Shown in pieces: positions 53,670 to 61,870 of a DNA stretch of 62,441 nucleotides. Below the pieces are notes generated by a model. That model was not told the origin of the DNA. It did no database searches and was given only the letters and a program-made list of their open reading frames with translations. Position 1 is the first letter of the stretch; the number at the start of each line of letters is the position of its first letter. This DNA is from a virus. A program made the position numbers and the translations under genes. The stretch covers positions 1 to 62,441 of the IMG/VR virus record IMGVR_UViG_3300015371_000032. One strand, written 5' to 3'.

Positions 53670-53959
53670 TCCATGATTTCCTGCACGTTCTCTAGACCGA
53701 ACGAGTCGTTGCGGTCCAGCAACTTACTGACGACGTAGTTGTGCGAGTCGTCATCGAGGACCGCGACGAAGAAGTTGATGACTCCCGCGATCTGCTCCTG
53801 GTTGTTGGAGTGCCGACTCGTAGAGGCCATGAGGACGGCGAGTTGTCCGTCCTGTGGGCGGTACGCCTTGCACATCACACCGTCCACCGAGAACTCCATT
53901 ACGCCGTCGTCGTCCTCCGGCTTCGCGGCTTCCTCGGCTGCGGTCACGAACTCCTTCAT
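53558..53959 (-). CDS. Tail assembly chaperone (G-type)
   Basis: 133 residues, ATG 53959 after GAGGGAGCAGC. Contains MEFSVDGVMCKAYRPQDGQL, IAGVINFFVAVLDDDSHNYV and ENVQEIMEWMIEEWSARPT; the last segment is typical of the end of actinophage G proteins. It should coat the tape measure during tail assembly. The product is extended by the -1 frame above. Confidence 0.82.
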   Translation of the reverse strand: MKEFVTAAEEAAKPEDDDGVMEFSVDGVMCKAYRPQDGQLAVLMASTSRHSNNQEQIAGVINFFVAVLDDDSHNYVVSKLLDRNDSFGLENVQEIMEWMIEEWSARPTRSPSASTSSRRSGGRKSTPTTPALT

Positions 53960-54038
53960 GCTGCTCCCTCTGTGACTAGTCCTGGCTCCATGATTTCTGT
54001 AATCGGGACTACTCGACACTGACCAGCGGGTCGGGGAG

Positions 54039-54051
54039 TTTGGTGACTAAA
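54039..54051 (-). promoter_or_regulatory. Dispersed palindrome TTTGGTGACTAAA
   Basis: Oriented with the leftward genes; about 80 nt before the chaperone gene start. Confidence 0.8.
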
Positions 54052-54055
54052 GACC

Positions 54056-54610
54056 TCAGTGGAACCGAGCCCGTGCGGCGATCGGGTACCAGCCGCGAAG
54101 CGAGGAGTGCCGGGCAGCGGTCGCCTCAGCCGCCCTGCCGAAGAAGTTCTGCGGCTCCTGACCCGAGACCCGCAGGGAGTACCGCTGCGCGTAGCCGTTG
54201 CCCTCCCGGACCCTCAGCATGTAGCCCTTCTCCCGGAGCCAGTCGAAGTTGAACTGAGACGTGTACGGCATCGACGGGTCCAGCAGCCCACCACGCGGGG
54301 CACGCAGGCCAGTGCGCTGCGTGAAGCGCCAGTAGCGGTTCGCGTAGATCGGGCCGGTGGTGCCACCCAGCACGAACAGGGTGTGCGGGGCGGTGGAGGA
54401 AATGACCGAATCGAGTTGCTTGGGTCCGACGCGGGTGACCTGTCCGGTGATCCCGGCACGGAGTTCACCGCTACGCACGGGGGCGAACCGCTTGGCGTTG
54501 CGGGTGAATCCACGCTCCGTGGCCTCCGCCCAGCGCCGGACGTTGCCGCCCGTGTTGAACATGACCGAGGCGTAGGTGACCACCACCATGCCGGAGGCGA
54601 GGCGTGCCAC
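54056..54610 (-). CDS. HK97 gp10-like neck protein
   Basis: 184 residues. FTRNAKRFAPVRSGELRAGI, VGPKQLDSVISSTAPHTLFV and ANRYWRFTQRTGL match the gp10/tail-completion pattern (basic residues then a G-rich loop). Third connector gene in this run. GTG 54610 overlaps the preceding stop. Confidence 0.72.
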   Translation of the reverse strand: MARLASGMVVVTYASVMFNTGGNVRRWAEATERGFTRNAKRFAPVRSGELRAGITGQVTRVGPKQLDSVISSTAPHTLFVLGGTTGPIYANRYWRFTQRTGLRAPRGGLLDPSMPYTSQFNFDWLREKGYMLRVREGNGYAQRYSLRVSGQEPQNFFGRAAEATAARHSSLRGWYPIAARARFH

Positions 54611-55089
54611 TAGAACGTCACCGCCAGCGTCCAGAAGCCGCCGAGCGCGTCACCCTGGGGACCGACCGGCGTGTAGGTGCCCATGATGTAGTCGAGCGCC
54701 TTCAACTCGTTGCAGCACAGGACGGCCTTGCGCATCGTCAGAATGTCCTTGCTCTGCTGGCGGGCAGCGGCGAGCACGTCCGCAGGAGGCGGTGCCTCAC
54801 CCCGGGTGTTCGGCATCGGCGCACACCGGATGATCCCGATTTCAATGTCGATACCGAGGCTGGCTCCACAGTTGTTCCGGGTCACGTCCGGCTGGCCTGC
54901 GGTCACCGAGGGATACGCCTGGGTCAGCCGCACATAAGCGGCACCACAGCGGTCGCTGCACTCTCCGGCGTACTCGGCCACGAACCCATCGCCGGGCATG
55001 ATTCCGCAGAAGCACAACTCCGGTGAGCCGTCGTCGTGAATCTGTGCGCACAGGCACTCAGCCAGGTCTTCGAGGAGCGGCTGGATCAT
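54610..55089 (-). CDS. Head-tail connector protein (159 aa)
   Basis: ATG 55089, 4 nt after the previous stop. Contains LEDLAECLCAQIHDDGSPEL, CGAAYVRLTQAYPSVTAGQP, IDIEIGIIRCAPMPNTRG and CCNELKALDYIMGTYTPVG, a pattern of actinophage neck proteins. Position between adaptor and gp10-like genes supports it. Confidence 0.65.
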   Translation of the reverse strand: MIQPLLEDLAECLCAQIHDDGSPELCFCGIMPGDGFVAEYAGECSDRCGAAYVRLTQAYPSVTAGQPDVTRNNCGASLGIDIEIGIIRCAPMPNTRGEAPPPADVLAAARQQSKDILTMRKAVLCCNELKALDYIMGTYTPVGPQGDALGGFWTLAVTF

Positions 55090-55093
55090 GGGC

Positions 55094-55978
55094 TCACCCC
55101 GTCCGGTAGCGAGGCTGCGCCATGTCCGGGGTGTAGACCCGGGTTGCACCGATCAGGCCCAGCGGGTTCCACAGCGCGATGTAGGCGTCCACCTCGCGGA
55201 TGCCGGTCAGCCCGCCCGGGAACGCCCCGGACGGAATCTCCATCGTGAGCCCCTGGCGGACCACCGTGGTCACGCCAGCCGGGAGGCGACAGGACTGTCC
55301 GCCACAGGCGCGGGCGTACTCGGCGCTGAGCACGCCCGCCGCGTAGGCACCGTTCGCGTCCACCGGGTAGGCGTTGAGGTAGGTCACCGCGAAGGTGCCG
55401 TCCTCGGTGTCCGCGAGCGCGAGGTTCTGGCTCGCCGGGAACGGGCACTCCTCGCTGGCCTGCCACACCAAGATGTTGCCGTTGTCGATCCGGTAGTTCT
55501 CCGGGTCGATCACGTCACCGTTGACCTTGACCTCCTCGACCCGGGTGACCGGAGCCGGGAGGGTCACCTCACAGGCGGTGGTGCACGAGCAGGGCGGGGC
55601 GCACCCGCAGGAGTTGATCCACGCCCCGCCCAGATTGAGGGGCGTGAAAGCCGGGGAGTAGTAGTAGAGAAGCGAGTGATACTCCCGTGCAGCACGTTGA
55701 GGCTTGCAGGGTCGGACCGTGATCGGGCAGGTCCCGACGCGGTAGCCGGTGAGACGAGCGAGGGTGGAGGACGCGAGTGCAACCGCGCGTGCCTTCACCT
55801 CCTCGTCGTAGGCGTCCCACTCCTCACCGAAGCAGGCCGGGTCTACAGGCCACGGGCAGCCCCCGTACCCAGGGACGCCAGACGGAGTGCCGGGCGTGCC
55901 GGGCGTGCCGGGCGGGGGGGCTGAGAGCGACACCGCGTCGAAGTCTTCGGGGGAGTAGTCGGGGGCGAAGGAGCCCAT
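55094..55978 (-). CDS. Head-to-tail adaptor (294 aa)
   Basis: A Pro/Gly-rich N-terminus with GTP repeats, then CFGEEWDAYDEEVKARAVAL, SSTLARLTGYRVGTCPITVR and a C-rich stretch (WINSCGCAPPCSCTTACEV). The end (FPGGLTGIREVDAYIALWNP, RVYTPDMAQPRYRTG) is typical of the actinophage head-tail adaptor. It bridges portal and neck. Confidence 0.7.
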   Translation of the reverse strand: MGSFAPDYSPEDFDAVSLSAPPPGTPGTPGTPSGVPGYGGCPWPVDPACFGEEWDAYDEEVKARAVALASSTLARLTGYRVGTCPITVRPCKPQRAAREYHSLLYYYSPAFTPLNLGGAWINSCGCAPPCSCTTACEVTLPAPVTRVEEVKVNGDVIDPENYRIDNGNILVWQASEECPFPASQNLALADTEDGTFAVTYLNAYPVDANGAYAAGVLSAEYARACGGQSCRLPAGVTTVVRQGLTMEIPSGAFPGGLTGIREVDAYIALWNPLGLIGATRVYTPDMAQPRYRTG

Positions 55979-55981
55979 AGG

Positions 55982-56431
55982 TCACGCCTCCCATTCACCT
56001 ACGATGACGACGGTCATGGAAGCCCCAGGCTGGGGGGCCGCTCCGTCTACCTCCTGGGCGACACCGTGAAGTGTGTACCGCTCGGAGCCAGCGGTCCACG
56101 GATCGGTGACCTTGAACACGAATGCAGCGTCGGTGCCCTGGTCTCGGACCCGGAGGAGAGTGCCAGGCTTGCCGAGCAGACCGTAGGGAGTGGCGACTCC
56201 CGTTCGGGTGGTGTTCGACAGCACCACGGTCGTCCCGGCCTCAGACCAGTCAGGTACGAATATCTGTCCCCAACTTACGGTGGCTTCCTCCCACCCGTAG
56301 GCGAACGGGTAGTCGGTGACGACCCAGGCGTGGTTCCACAGCGCAGTCACGACGGTGCGGAGGTCCGCAGCGGTGATGCCGCCTTCCTGGTTGTCGGGCA
56401 ACAGGTCCAGCAGATCGTCCAGCGAGGTCAC
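55982..56431 (-). CDS. Hypothetical structural protein (149 aa)
   Basis: GTG 56431. DLLPDNQEGGITAADLRTVV, TALWNHAW is a common entry for actinophage tail-region proteins, followed by a beta-rich body (VRDQGTDAAFVFKVTDPWT, GASMTVVIVGEWEA). Probably a virion protein; the role is unassigned. A terminator precedes it. Confidence 0.6.
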   Translation of the reverse strand: MTSLDDLLDLLPDNQEGGITAADLRTVVTALWNHAWVVTDYPFAYGWEEATVSWGQIFVPDWSEAGTTVVLSNTTRTGVATPYGLLGKPGTLLRVRDQGTDAAFVFKVTDPWTAGSERYTLHGVAQEVDGAAPQPGASMTVVIVGEWEA

Positions 56432-56480
56432 GGGTAACTCCTCTCCCGCCGCGTCATGTCACAGCCTCTCATGAGAAAGC

Positions 56481-56506
56481 CTCGGCCCCAGAGGGATAGG
56501 GCCGAG
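56481..56506 (-). terminator. Leftward terminator after the major tail gene
   Basis: CTCGGCCC and GGGCCGAG pair with a 10-nt loop; reading leftward, GCTTTCTC follows the stem. It would lower expression of the connector genes relative to the abundant tail protein. Confidence 0.65.
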
Positions 56507-56521
56507 ACTCTCTCACTCACC

Positions 56522-57409
56522 TCAGGGGTGAATCCCCGCGACCCAATCCGTCCCGTTCCAGTAGGCGTTGCTGCCGTCACTGAGCCGGACGTACTGACCA
56601 GCAGACCAGTCAGTGCTCGGGCTGGCCGTGATGCTGTCCATCTCGTCCACGCTGTCCGGCAGGTAGGAGTTTGCCGGAGTCGTCGTGCCCGGCGTTCCTG
56701 CGTTCGCGCCCGTCGCGGGCGTGCCCAACTCCACCGCACCACAGGACGACTCGGGCGGAGGCACCGTGGTCAGTTGCAGGTGCAGGTGGTCCTTGCTGTC
56801 GATCGGTTCGAGCAGCGGGCTCGCGGCGCTGGCGTCGTCACGCACCACGTCGTAGGGGCCGACGTTCCAGCCGGACCCGTCCTTGGAGCGGGCACCGGTC
56901 AGGGTGAAGTTCACCGCGCCGTTCTCCACCGTGAGGTCGCCCAGGGTGCCGCCCTTCACGAACGGGATCAGGAAGTACCCGTACGAGGCACCACCGGACT
57001 CGTCGCAGGCGGCGACCGGGACGTTGCTCCACAGTTCGAGCGCGAAGCCGGAGTCGTTGACGTTGACGCCCGAGTTGATGCGGAGGCCGACGGCATCCTC
57101 ACCGGCTGCGTCCATCACCACGTCCTGTCCGGTCATCAGCGAGAACAGTTCAGGGTCTACGCCACAGAACTGCACCTCGATGGTGTACCCGGTGAACTCC
57201 GGGGCGGGCTCGTCCATGACGCAAATCTTGCCCGCTGCGTTCGTCACGCTGATGGTCTCGCCCTCCTCGTTGTTGGCGGTGAGGGCGACCGAGATGAAGC
57301 CGTCGCTGACGGCCTGAGACGAGGCACCGAGGAGGACCTGGCCGCAGCCGTCCAACTTCGTGACCCGCATCACGCGCCCGCGAACGAGCGAGAAGCACTG
57401 ACTGGTCAT
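56522..57409 (-). CDS. Major tail protein candidate
   Basis: 295 residues. MRVTKLDGCGQVLLGASSQA, VTNAAGKICVMDEPAPEFTG and YTIEVQFCGVDPELFSLMTG are typical of actinophage major tail proteins, with an Ig-like or ornament domain at the C-terminus (about residues 210-295). It precedes a strong terminator, which fits high expression. Position between capsid genes and chaperones is usual. Confidence 0.78.
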   Translation of the reverse strand: MTSQCFSLVRGRVMRVTKLDGCGQVLLGASSQAVSDGFISVALTANNEEGETISVTNAAGKICVMDEPAPEFTGYTIEVQFCGVDPELFSLMTGQDVVMDAAGEDAVGLRINSGVNVNDSGFALELWSNVPVAACDESGGASYGYFLIPFVKGGTLGDLTVENGAVNFTLTGARSKDGSGWNVGPYDVVRDDASAASPLLEPIDSKDHLHLQLTTVPPPESSCGAVELGTPATGANAGTPGTTTPANSYLPDSVDEMDSITASPSTDWSAGQYVRLSDGSNAYWNGTDWVAGIHP

Positions 57410-57412
57410 GAT

Positions 57413-57652
57413 TTACTCCTGGGTCTCACTTGGTGCGGACTTCTTGGCTGCCGCCTTCTTCACGGGCTTCTTCTCCACGTTCTCGTCCCTGTTGTTCGAG
57501 AACGCCTTGTCGGCCACTTCCTGAGGCGCGAGGAAGTGGCCGGACCGGACCTCGACGCACGACTGGTCCTGGCCCAACTCCTCGGCGGCAGCGAGGAGCA
57601 GCGTCGCCTTCTCCGGTGCCATGCCCTCGAAGGGAATCTCGACCTTGCTCAC
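57413..57652 (-). CDS. Small Lys-rich tailed protein (79 aa)
   Basis: GTG 57652 overlaps the preceding stop (GTGA). A small folded start (VEIPFEGMAPEKATLLLAAA) and a basic tail (VEKKPVKKAAAKKSAPSET). It may be a minor head or tail accessory protein; no family recognised. Confidence 0.6.
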   Translation of the reverse strand: MSKVEIPFEGMAPEKATLLLAAAEELGQDQSCVEVRSGHFLAPQEVADKAFSNNRDENVEKKPVKKAAAKKSAPSETQE

Positions 57653-58458
57653 AGCGTCACCTTCACAGCAGCGGTGAAGCAGTCCACAGCCACGACGTAG
57701 GCACGCTCACCGAGTACGTACACGTCGTTCTCTGTCTGGTCGATCGCCTGCCTGACCTCGGCGGGACCACGGAGGACAAGCACCTCGCCCGTGGCGTAGA
57801 GCCACTTCGACCCGGCAGCAGCAGCGGCCCCGGTCGGACCGTTGTTCGGGTAGTCGTAGCCCGCACCTGCGACGACCTTGGAGCCCATCTTGGTCGTCAT
57901 CGTGTTGCCCTCGACCTTGATGACCTCGGTCTGCGCGAGCAGCGACGCGACCACGATCGGCAGGTGCAGGGTCGGCACGCCGACATACACCGAGGCGGCG
58001 TACGCCTCCAACTCGGCCAGTCCCCGCTGAGGGGTGACGGTGCCCGTAGGCGTCACGTCCTCAGCGGCCTCCCAGCCGTAGTCCGCGTCGGTGTTCTCGG
58101 TGAACCCGGTGTCCATGAGGCCGCGCTCGACCGCCGTGGACTCACCCGCCTCGAACACACGCTGGACCTCGGACTCCATCCGACCCAGGTCGAGGCCCAC
58201 GGCCTTGCACAGCACGCCACCATAAGCGGCGAACCGGAAGCCGTTGACCCACCCTGCTGCCTGGTCGAAGTCCTTGGTGTTGGGCGCACAGAAGTCGGCC
58301 TGAGCGCCGAACTTCATGCAGTTGTACGTGTCGTACAACGACTTGCCGTCCTGCCAGGCGATGCCGTCTCGCACCGTGGCTACGTCCAGCAGCGTCCCGA
58401 TACGCCGGGTCACTGTCGGTGCGACGGGGTAGGTAGCCGTAGTCACCATGTCCGCCAC
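57649..58458 (-). CDS. Virion protein downstream of the capsid gene (269 aa)
   Basis: ATG 58458. VTTATYPVAPTVTRRIGTLL, GRMESEVQRVFEAGESTAVE, VPTLHLPIVVASLLAQTEVI and KMGSKVVAGAGYDYPNNGP. The LHLPIVVASLL and GAGYDYP segments recall an HK97-fold capsid-related or decoration protein, but I am not certain. Together with the 569-residue precursor it may be a second capsid-type component. Confidence 0.6.
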   Translation of the reverse strand: MADMVTTATYPVAPTVTRRIGTLLDVATVRDGIAWQDGKSLYDTYNCMKFGAQADFCAPNTKDFDQAAGWVNGFRFAAYGGVLCKAVGLDLGRMESEVQRVFEAGESTAVERGLMDTGFTENTDADYGWEAAEDVTPTGTVTPQRGLAELEAYAASVYVGVPTLHLPIVVASLLAQTEVIKVEGNTMTTKMGSKVVAGAGYDYPNNGPTGAAAAAGSKWLYATGEVLVLRGPAEVRQAIDQTENDVYVLGERAYVVAVDCFTAAVKVTL

Positions 58459-58516
58459 CTCCCTTCTCTCAGCGGGTGGGGACCGGGGTGGCTACCGGTC
58501 CCCATCGCCACGTCGA

Positions 58517-60199
58517 TCAGGAGCAGGTGAGGTCCGCCGCACCAGTACGTCCAGCGTTGCAGATCGGCAGAGTCACGAGGTCTGCATCGAACTTCATCTT
58601 CGCGACGAGCAGACCCGACTCCACGAACATGCCGGTGTAGACGTTGACCGCCAGCGAGGCTGCGTCGTAGACCGTGCTGAGGTTGATGACGTCAGCCGTG
58701 CCCTTGACGAACGTGCCTGCCGGGTACATCAGCGCGTTGAACGTGGCCGGGTAGTCCTCGGCGCTCTCGTCCAGGCCCTGCCAGTCGTACACGAACTGCA
58801 CGTTGAGGTTGCGCGCCTTGAAGTAGGACTTGATGTTCGCGTCGGTGACAGCCGCCGCGTTGTCGAGCCCGGTACGTGCGGCCAGGTCGGCGCGGATCGC
58901 GGCCCGCACCCAGAACGGCACGATGACTTCCAGCGTGCGGCCCAGCGACAGGCGGTACTTCTGCCTGCGCTCCTCGGCCAGCAGTTCCAGACCGCCCAGG
59001 GTGTCGAGCGTGGTGGAGCCCAGCCCGGTGATGACCCGAGCGGCACCGGCAGCGGTGACCAGGCGGCTGATGACATTCGCGTTGACCCAATGCTGGTGCG
59101 CCACCAGAGTGCCGTCCACGAAGTTGCGGACGACCTCGGGGTACGCGGCGTTGGTGAGGATCGGGACCTTGATGCAGAGTCCCACCGCGTCCAGCCGGAC
59201 CTCAACGAAGTCGGGGCAGTCCACCTCGACACATGGCTTCGTGGTCCCGGCGATCGCCTGGGCCTCGGTCTGGATGAAGCCAGGGTTGGCGTAGAAGTCC
59301 GCGAAGGTCGGGGACTGTGCGTACCGGATGCCGCCACGACGGACCGCGACCTCGGGCAGCGAGACCATGCCCTCGTTGGTGGCGTCCTGCGACAAGTCGT
59401 AGACCGTCTCCGACGGTGCACACCAGCCACCGGCTGCCGTCAGCGACCCGTGGCCCTCGTCCGAGGAGAGGCGGGACTCGTCAGCCGCGTGCTGTAGGAC
59501 GCTCATCGCGTCGTCCATGCGGTCGATCACGAGGTCGTCCGGGAACGGGACCGTGAGCATCGCGGTGCCGAACTTCTGTAGGTTCTCGGTCTCCCCGTCG
59601 CCGGTCGGAGGCGCGAAGCCCCTCGCCTTGGCGATGACGGCCTTCGCCACGTCGGTGAGGCTTTCGAGGCCCTGACCGGTGGAGTAGCCGTCTACGTTCG
59701 CGGCAGCCCGCAGGGCCACCCGAGCGTTCTCGTTCTTCGGAGTCTCGGGACGCTTGGTCTTCGAGGCCAGCGCAGCGACACCCTTGGCGGCGGCACCCTC
59801 GGTGCCACCGTTCTCGCCGTCGTGTCCACCGCCACCCTCGGCAGGGGCCTCCTCGCCCGGAGGGACGACCTCGGCGTCGTCCTGCTTGGTCGTCTCCGAC
59901 GTAGCGTCGCCGGACCCGCCCTTGGTGGTCGCGTCGTTCACCTCGTCGGCGTCCGCCATGACCTTATCCTCGCCGTCCTCAGCGAAGGTCCGGTTGCGGA
60001 GAGCCTCGAACTTCGAGGTCTGCTCGCGGCGTGCGGCGAACTCGGCGTCGATCTTGTCGATATCGGCTGCCAGCGACTCGGCCTCGGCCACCTGTACGGA
60101 GGTGGGGGCTTCGAGAGCGACAAGCGCCTGGAAAGCGTCGTACTTCTCGGTGCGGAGAGTAGTGAGAGCCTCGGCAGAGAGGTTCTTCATGTCGTCCAC
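58517..60199 (-). CDS. Major capsid protein with N-terminal scaffold
   Basis: 560 residues from GTG 60199 (AGGAG 6 nt upstream). Residues 1-60 are an Ala/Glu-rich coiled coil (ESLAADIDKIDAEFAARREQ) and 60-150 a Gly/Asp-rich linker, a fused delta-scaffold domain removed at maturation. From about 190 a HK97-fold shell follows: DLVIDRMDDAMSVLQHAADE, TFADFYANPGFIQTEAQAI, VPILTNAAYPEVVRNFVDGT and VIVPFWVRAAIRADLAARTG. The protease is encoded at the other end of the gene run. Confidence 0.87.
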   Translation of the reverse strand: MDDMKNLSAEALTTLRTEKYDAFQALVALEAPTSVQVAEAESLAADIDKIDAEFAARREQTSKFEALRNRTFAEDGEDKVMADADEVNDATTKGGSGDATSETTKQDDAEVVPPGEEAPAEGGGGHDGENGGTEGAAAKGVAALASKTKRPETPKNENARVALRAAANVDGYSTGQGLESLTDVAKAVIAKARGFAPPTGDGETENLQKFGTAMLTVPFPDDLVIDRMDDAMSVLQHAADESRLSSDEGHGSLTAAGGWCAPSETVYDLSQDATNEGMVSLPEVAVRRGGIRYAQSPTFADFYANPGFIQTEAQAIAGTTKPCVEVDCPDFVEVRLDAVGLCIKVPILTNAAYPEVVRNFVDGTLVAHQHWVNANVISRLVTAAGAARVITGLGSTTLDTLGGLELLAEERRQKYRLSLGRTLEVIVPFWVRAAIRADLAARTGLDNAAAVTDANIKSYFKARNLNVQFVYDWQGLDESAEDYPATFNALMYPAGTFVKGTADVINLSTVYDAASLAVNVYTGMFVESGLLVAKMKFDADLVTLPICNAGRTGAADLTCS

Positions 60200-60272
60200 G
60201 GCTAACTCCTGGTGGCGTCGGATCACTTACGGTGAGTCGCGGGCACCAAGGCCTTTGGACGATCTGGGACTG

Positions 60273-60301
60273 ACCATAGCGCACGGTAGTCAGTTCAGGA
60301 A
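60273..60301 (-). promoter_or_regulatory. Candidate leftward capsid promoter
   Basis: Reading leftward, TTCCTG (60296-60301), a 17-nt spacer and TATGGT (60273-60278). It lies about 75 nt before the capsid start, in the 134-nt divergent gap with the amidase gene. Confidence 0.4.
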
Positions 60302-60333
60302 CAGTAACTCGTCCTCGTAGTAGCGTAGTCATC

Positions 60334-60891
60334 ATGCCGGATTTCAAGCCCCCGTCTCCTCCGTATCTCGGACCTGCGGCACACACCTCCGGTCCGGGGA
60401 ATAAGCCGATTAACCGCATCGTGATTCACTCCACGGTGTCGCCGTGCGTGGAAGGTGGAGCCCGGAGTATCGCGGCCTACTTCCGGTCATCGCGTTCGGG
60501 GGGCTCAGCGCACTACGTCGTAGACCCCGGTGAGGTCGTCCAGGTCGTCTACGACTCGATCATCGCGTGGCACGCGCCACCGAACACACACTCGCTCGGC
60601 ATCGAGATGTGTGAGTACCCCGCGCCGAACAAGTCGCGGTGGGGGAAGCCGAACCAGCAGGAGATGTTGAAGCGGACTGCTCGACTCACCGCGCAACTCT
60701 GCCTGGCCTACAACGTGCCGCCTCGCTTCGTCGGTGTCATCGGCCTACGCGCAGGTAGACGGGGAATCACCACACACAACATGGTCTCGAAGGCGTGGCA
60801 CCAGAGCACGCATTGGGACCCAGGTGGCTGGCCTCGTCGTGAGTTCATGCGGGAGGTCAGACGCATCGTCAAGCAGATGGAGGGCCGATGA
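60334..60891 (+). CDS. N-acetylmuramoyl-L-alanine amidase (endolysin)
   Basis: 185 residues, amidase_2/PGRP fold. RIVIHSTVSP (first zinc His), AWHAPPNTHSLGIEMCEYPA and THWDPGGWPRREF (second His and catalytic Asp region) are conserved. It cuts the MurNAc-L-Ala bond in peptidoglycan. No binding domain is seen, so a single-domain lysin, or one needing partners. It is rightward, opposite to surrounding late genes, and overlaps the lyase-like gene by 4 nt. Confidence 0.88.
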   Translation: MPDFKPPSPPYLGPAAHTSGPGNKPINRIVIHSTVSPCVEGGARSIAAYFRSSRSGGSAHYVVDPGEVVQVVYDSIIAWHAPPNTHSLGIEMCEYPAPNKSRWGKPNQQEMLKRTARLTAQLCLAYNVPPRFVGVIGLRAGRRGITTHNMVSKAWHQSTHWDPGGWPRREFMREVRRIVKQMEGR

Positions 60892-61808
60892 CGGCTGAGT
60901 TCGACAACGCGATCATTACCGCGCAGACCGAGTACGACAAGATGGAGTCCGCCTACGCTCAATCGAAGATCGACCTCGCCGTGTTGCAGCGTGAGTACGA
61001 CGCCTACAAGCAGGCGAACCCGCCCGCCGCCACGTTCGACGTGCTGATGGACGTGAACTTCGAGAAGTACCCGGCAGGTCCGTTCACTCGGCAAATGGCC
61101 CTAGAGACCTTCGGCAAGGGCACGACGTGGACCGGGGGCAGCGACGCCTACTGGCGCGACCATAACGTCACCATCAAGACGGTGGACGGCAAGGGCGTGC
61201 TGAGTGTGTTCATCCCGAAGAACACGATGGGCACCGCTGCGGCTCCGGCGTTCTCCTCGCCGCTGATCCGCGAGGTGGACGACCTGACGTTCTCGATGGA
61301 CTACCGGGTGACCGGGGGGTTCCTCCCGGATATCGGCGGGAAGTTGCCGGGCTTCGGCTCCACGAACGACCCGACGATGAGTCCTCCAACCGGAGGCGCG
61401 GAGCCGACGAACGGGAACTCATGTCGGCACATGTGGCACACGGTGAGCAACAAGCCTCCGGGCATTCTGAGCACGTACATCTACCACCCGAACACGACGA
61501 CCTCACAGTGGGGCGAGGACCTGTATCTCGACAAGGCGGCACGGATCGACGTGTGGGAGAACATCACCACCCGCGCGAAGAACAACACGCCTGGAAAGAA
61601 CGACGGGTTCTTGCAGTCGAGGATGAGCGCGCAGAACTGGTACATCAACCGCAGCGACTACCTGTGGCGTCCGGTGGCGACCCCGGCGTGGCGGTTCAAC
61701 CGGCTGGTGTTCTCGGTGTTCCGGGGCGGCAACACCCAGGATTGGGCCAGCGACCAGGACGCGACGATCCAGTTCAAGCGGTTCCTCATCACCACACCGA
61801 AGGTTTAG
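60888..61808 (+). CDS. Polysaccharide lyase-like protein with shared N-terminal coiled coil
   Basis: 306 residues; ATG overlaps the amidase stop. Residues 1-45 (FDNAIITAQTEYDKMESAYA to YDAYKQANPP) match the module on the 8429 and 9442 enzymes. The rest resembles family-14-type polysaccharide lyases: FSMDYRVTGGFLPDIGGKLP, GFGS, CRHMWHTVSNKPPGIL, TYIYHPNTTTSQWGEDLYL and WRFNRLVFSVFRGG. Family tentative. It ends at the TAG of the 61805 palindrome. Paired with the amidase, it may help to free progeny from capsule or wall. Confidence 0.7.
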   Translation: MTAEFDNAIITAQTEYDKMESAYAQSKIDLAVLQREYDAYKQANPPAATFDVLMDVNFEKYPAGPFTRQMALETFGKGTTWTGGSDAYWRDHNVTIKTVDGKGVLSVFIPKNTMGTAAAPAFSSPLIREVDDLTFSMDYRVTGGFLPDIGGKLPGFGSTNDPTMSPPTGGAEPTNGNSCRHMWHTVSNKPPGILSTYIYHPNTTTSQWGEDLYLDKAARIDVWENITTRAKNNTPGKNDGFLQSRMSAQNWYINRSDYLWRPVATPAWRFNRLVFSVFRGGNTQDWASDQDATIQFKRFLITTPKV

Positions 61809-61817
61809 TCACTAAAG
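61805..61817. promoter_or_regulatory. Dispersed palindrome TTTAGTCACTAAA
   Basis: A symmetric copy that provides the stop codon of the lyase-like gene and touches a terminator. Confidence 0.8.
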
Positions 61818-61821
61818 ACCG

Positions 61822-61858
61822 AGCCCCCCGGCCCTTCTCTAGAGGGTCGGGGGGCTCT
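61822..61858. terminator. Bidirectional terminator between converging genes
   Basis: GAGCCCCCCGGCCC pairs with GGGTCGGGGGGCTC (14 bp, one G-U), between the lyase-like gene and the leftward 61871 gene. Confidence 0.8.
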
Positions 61859-61870
61859 CCTTGTGTCCCG

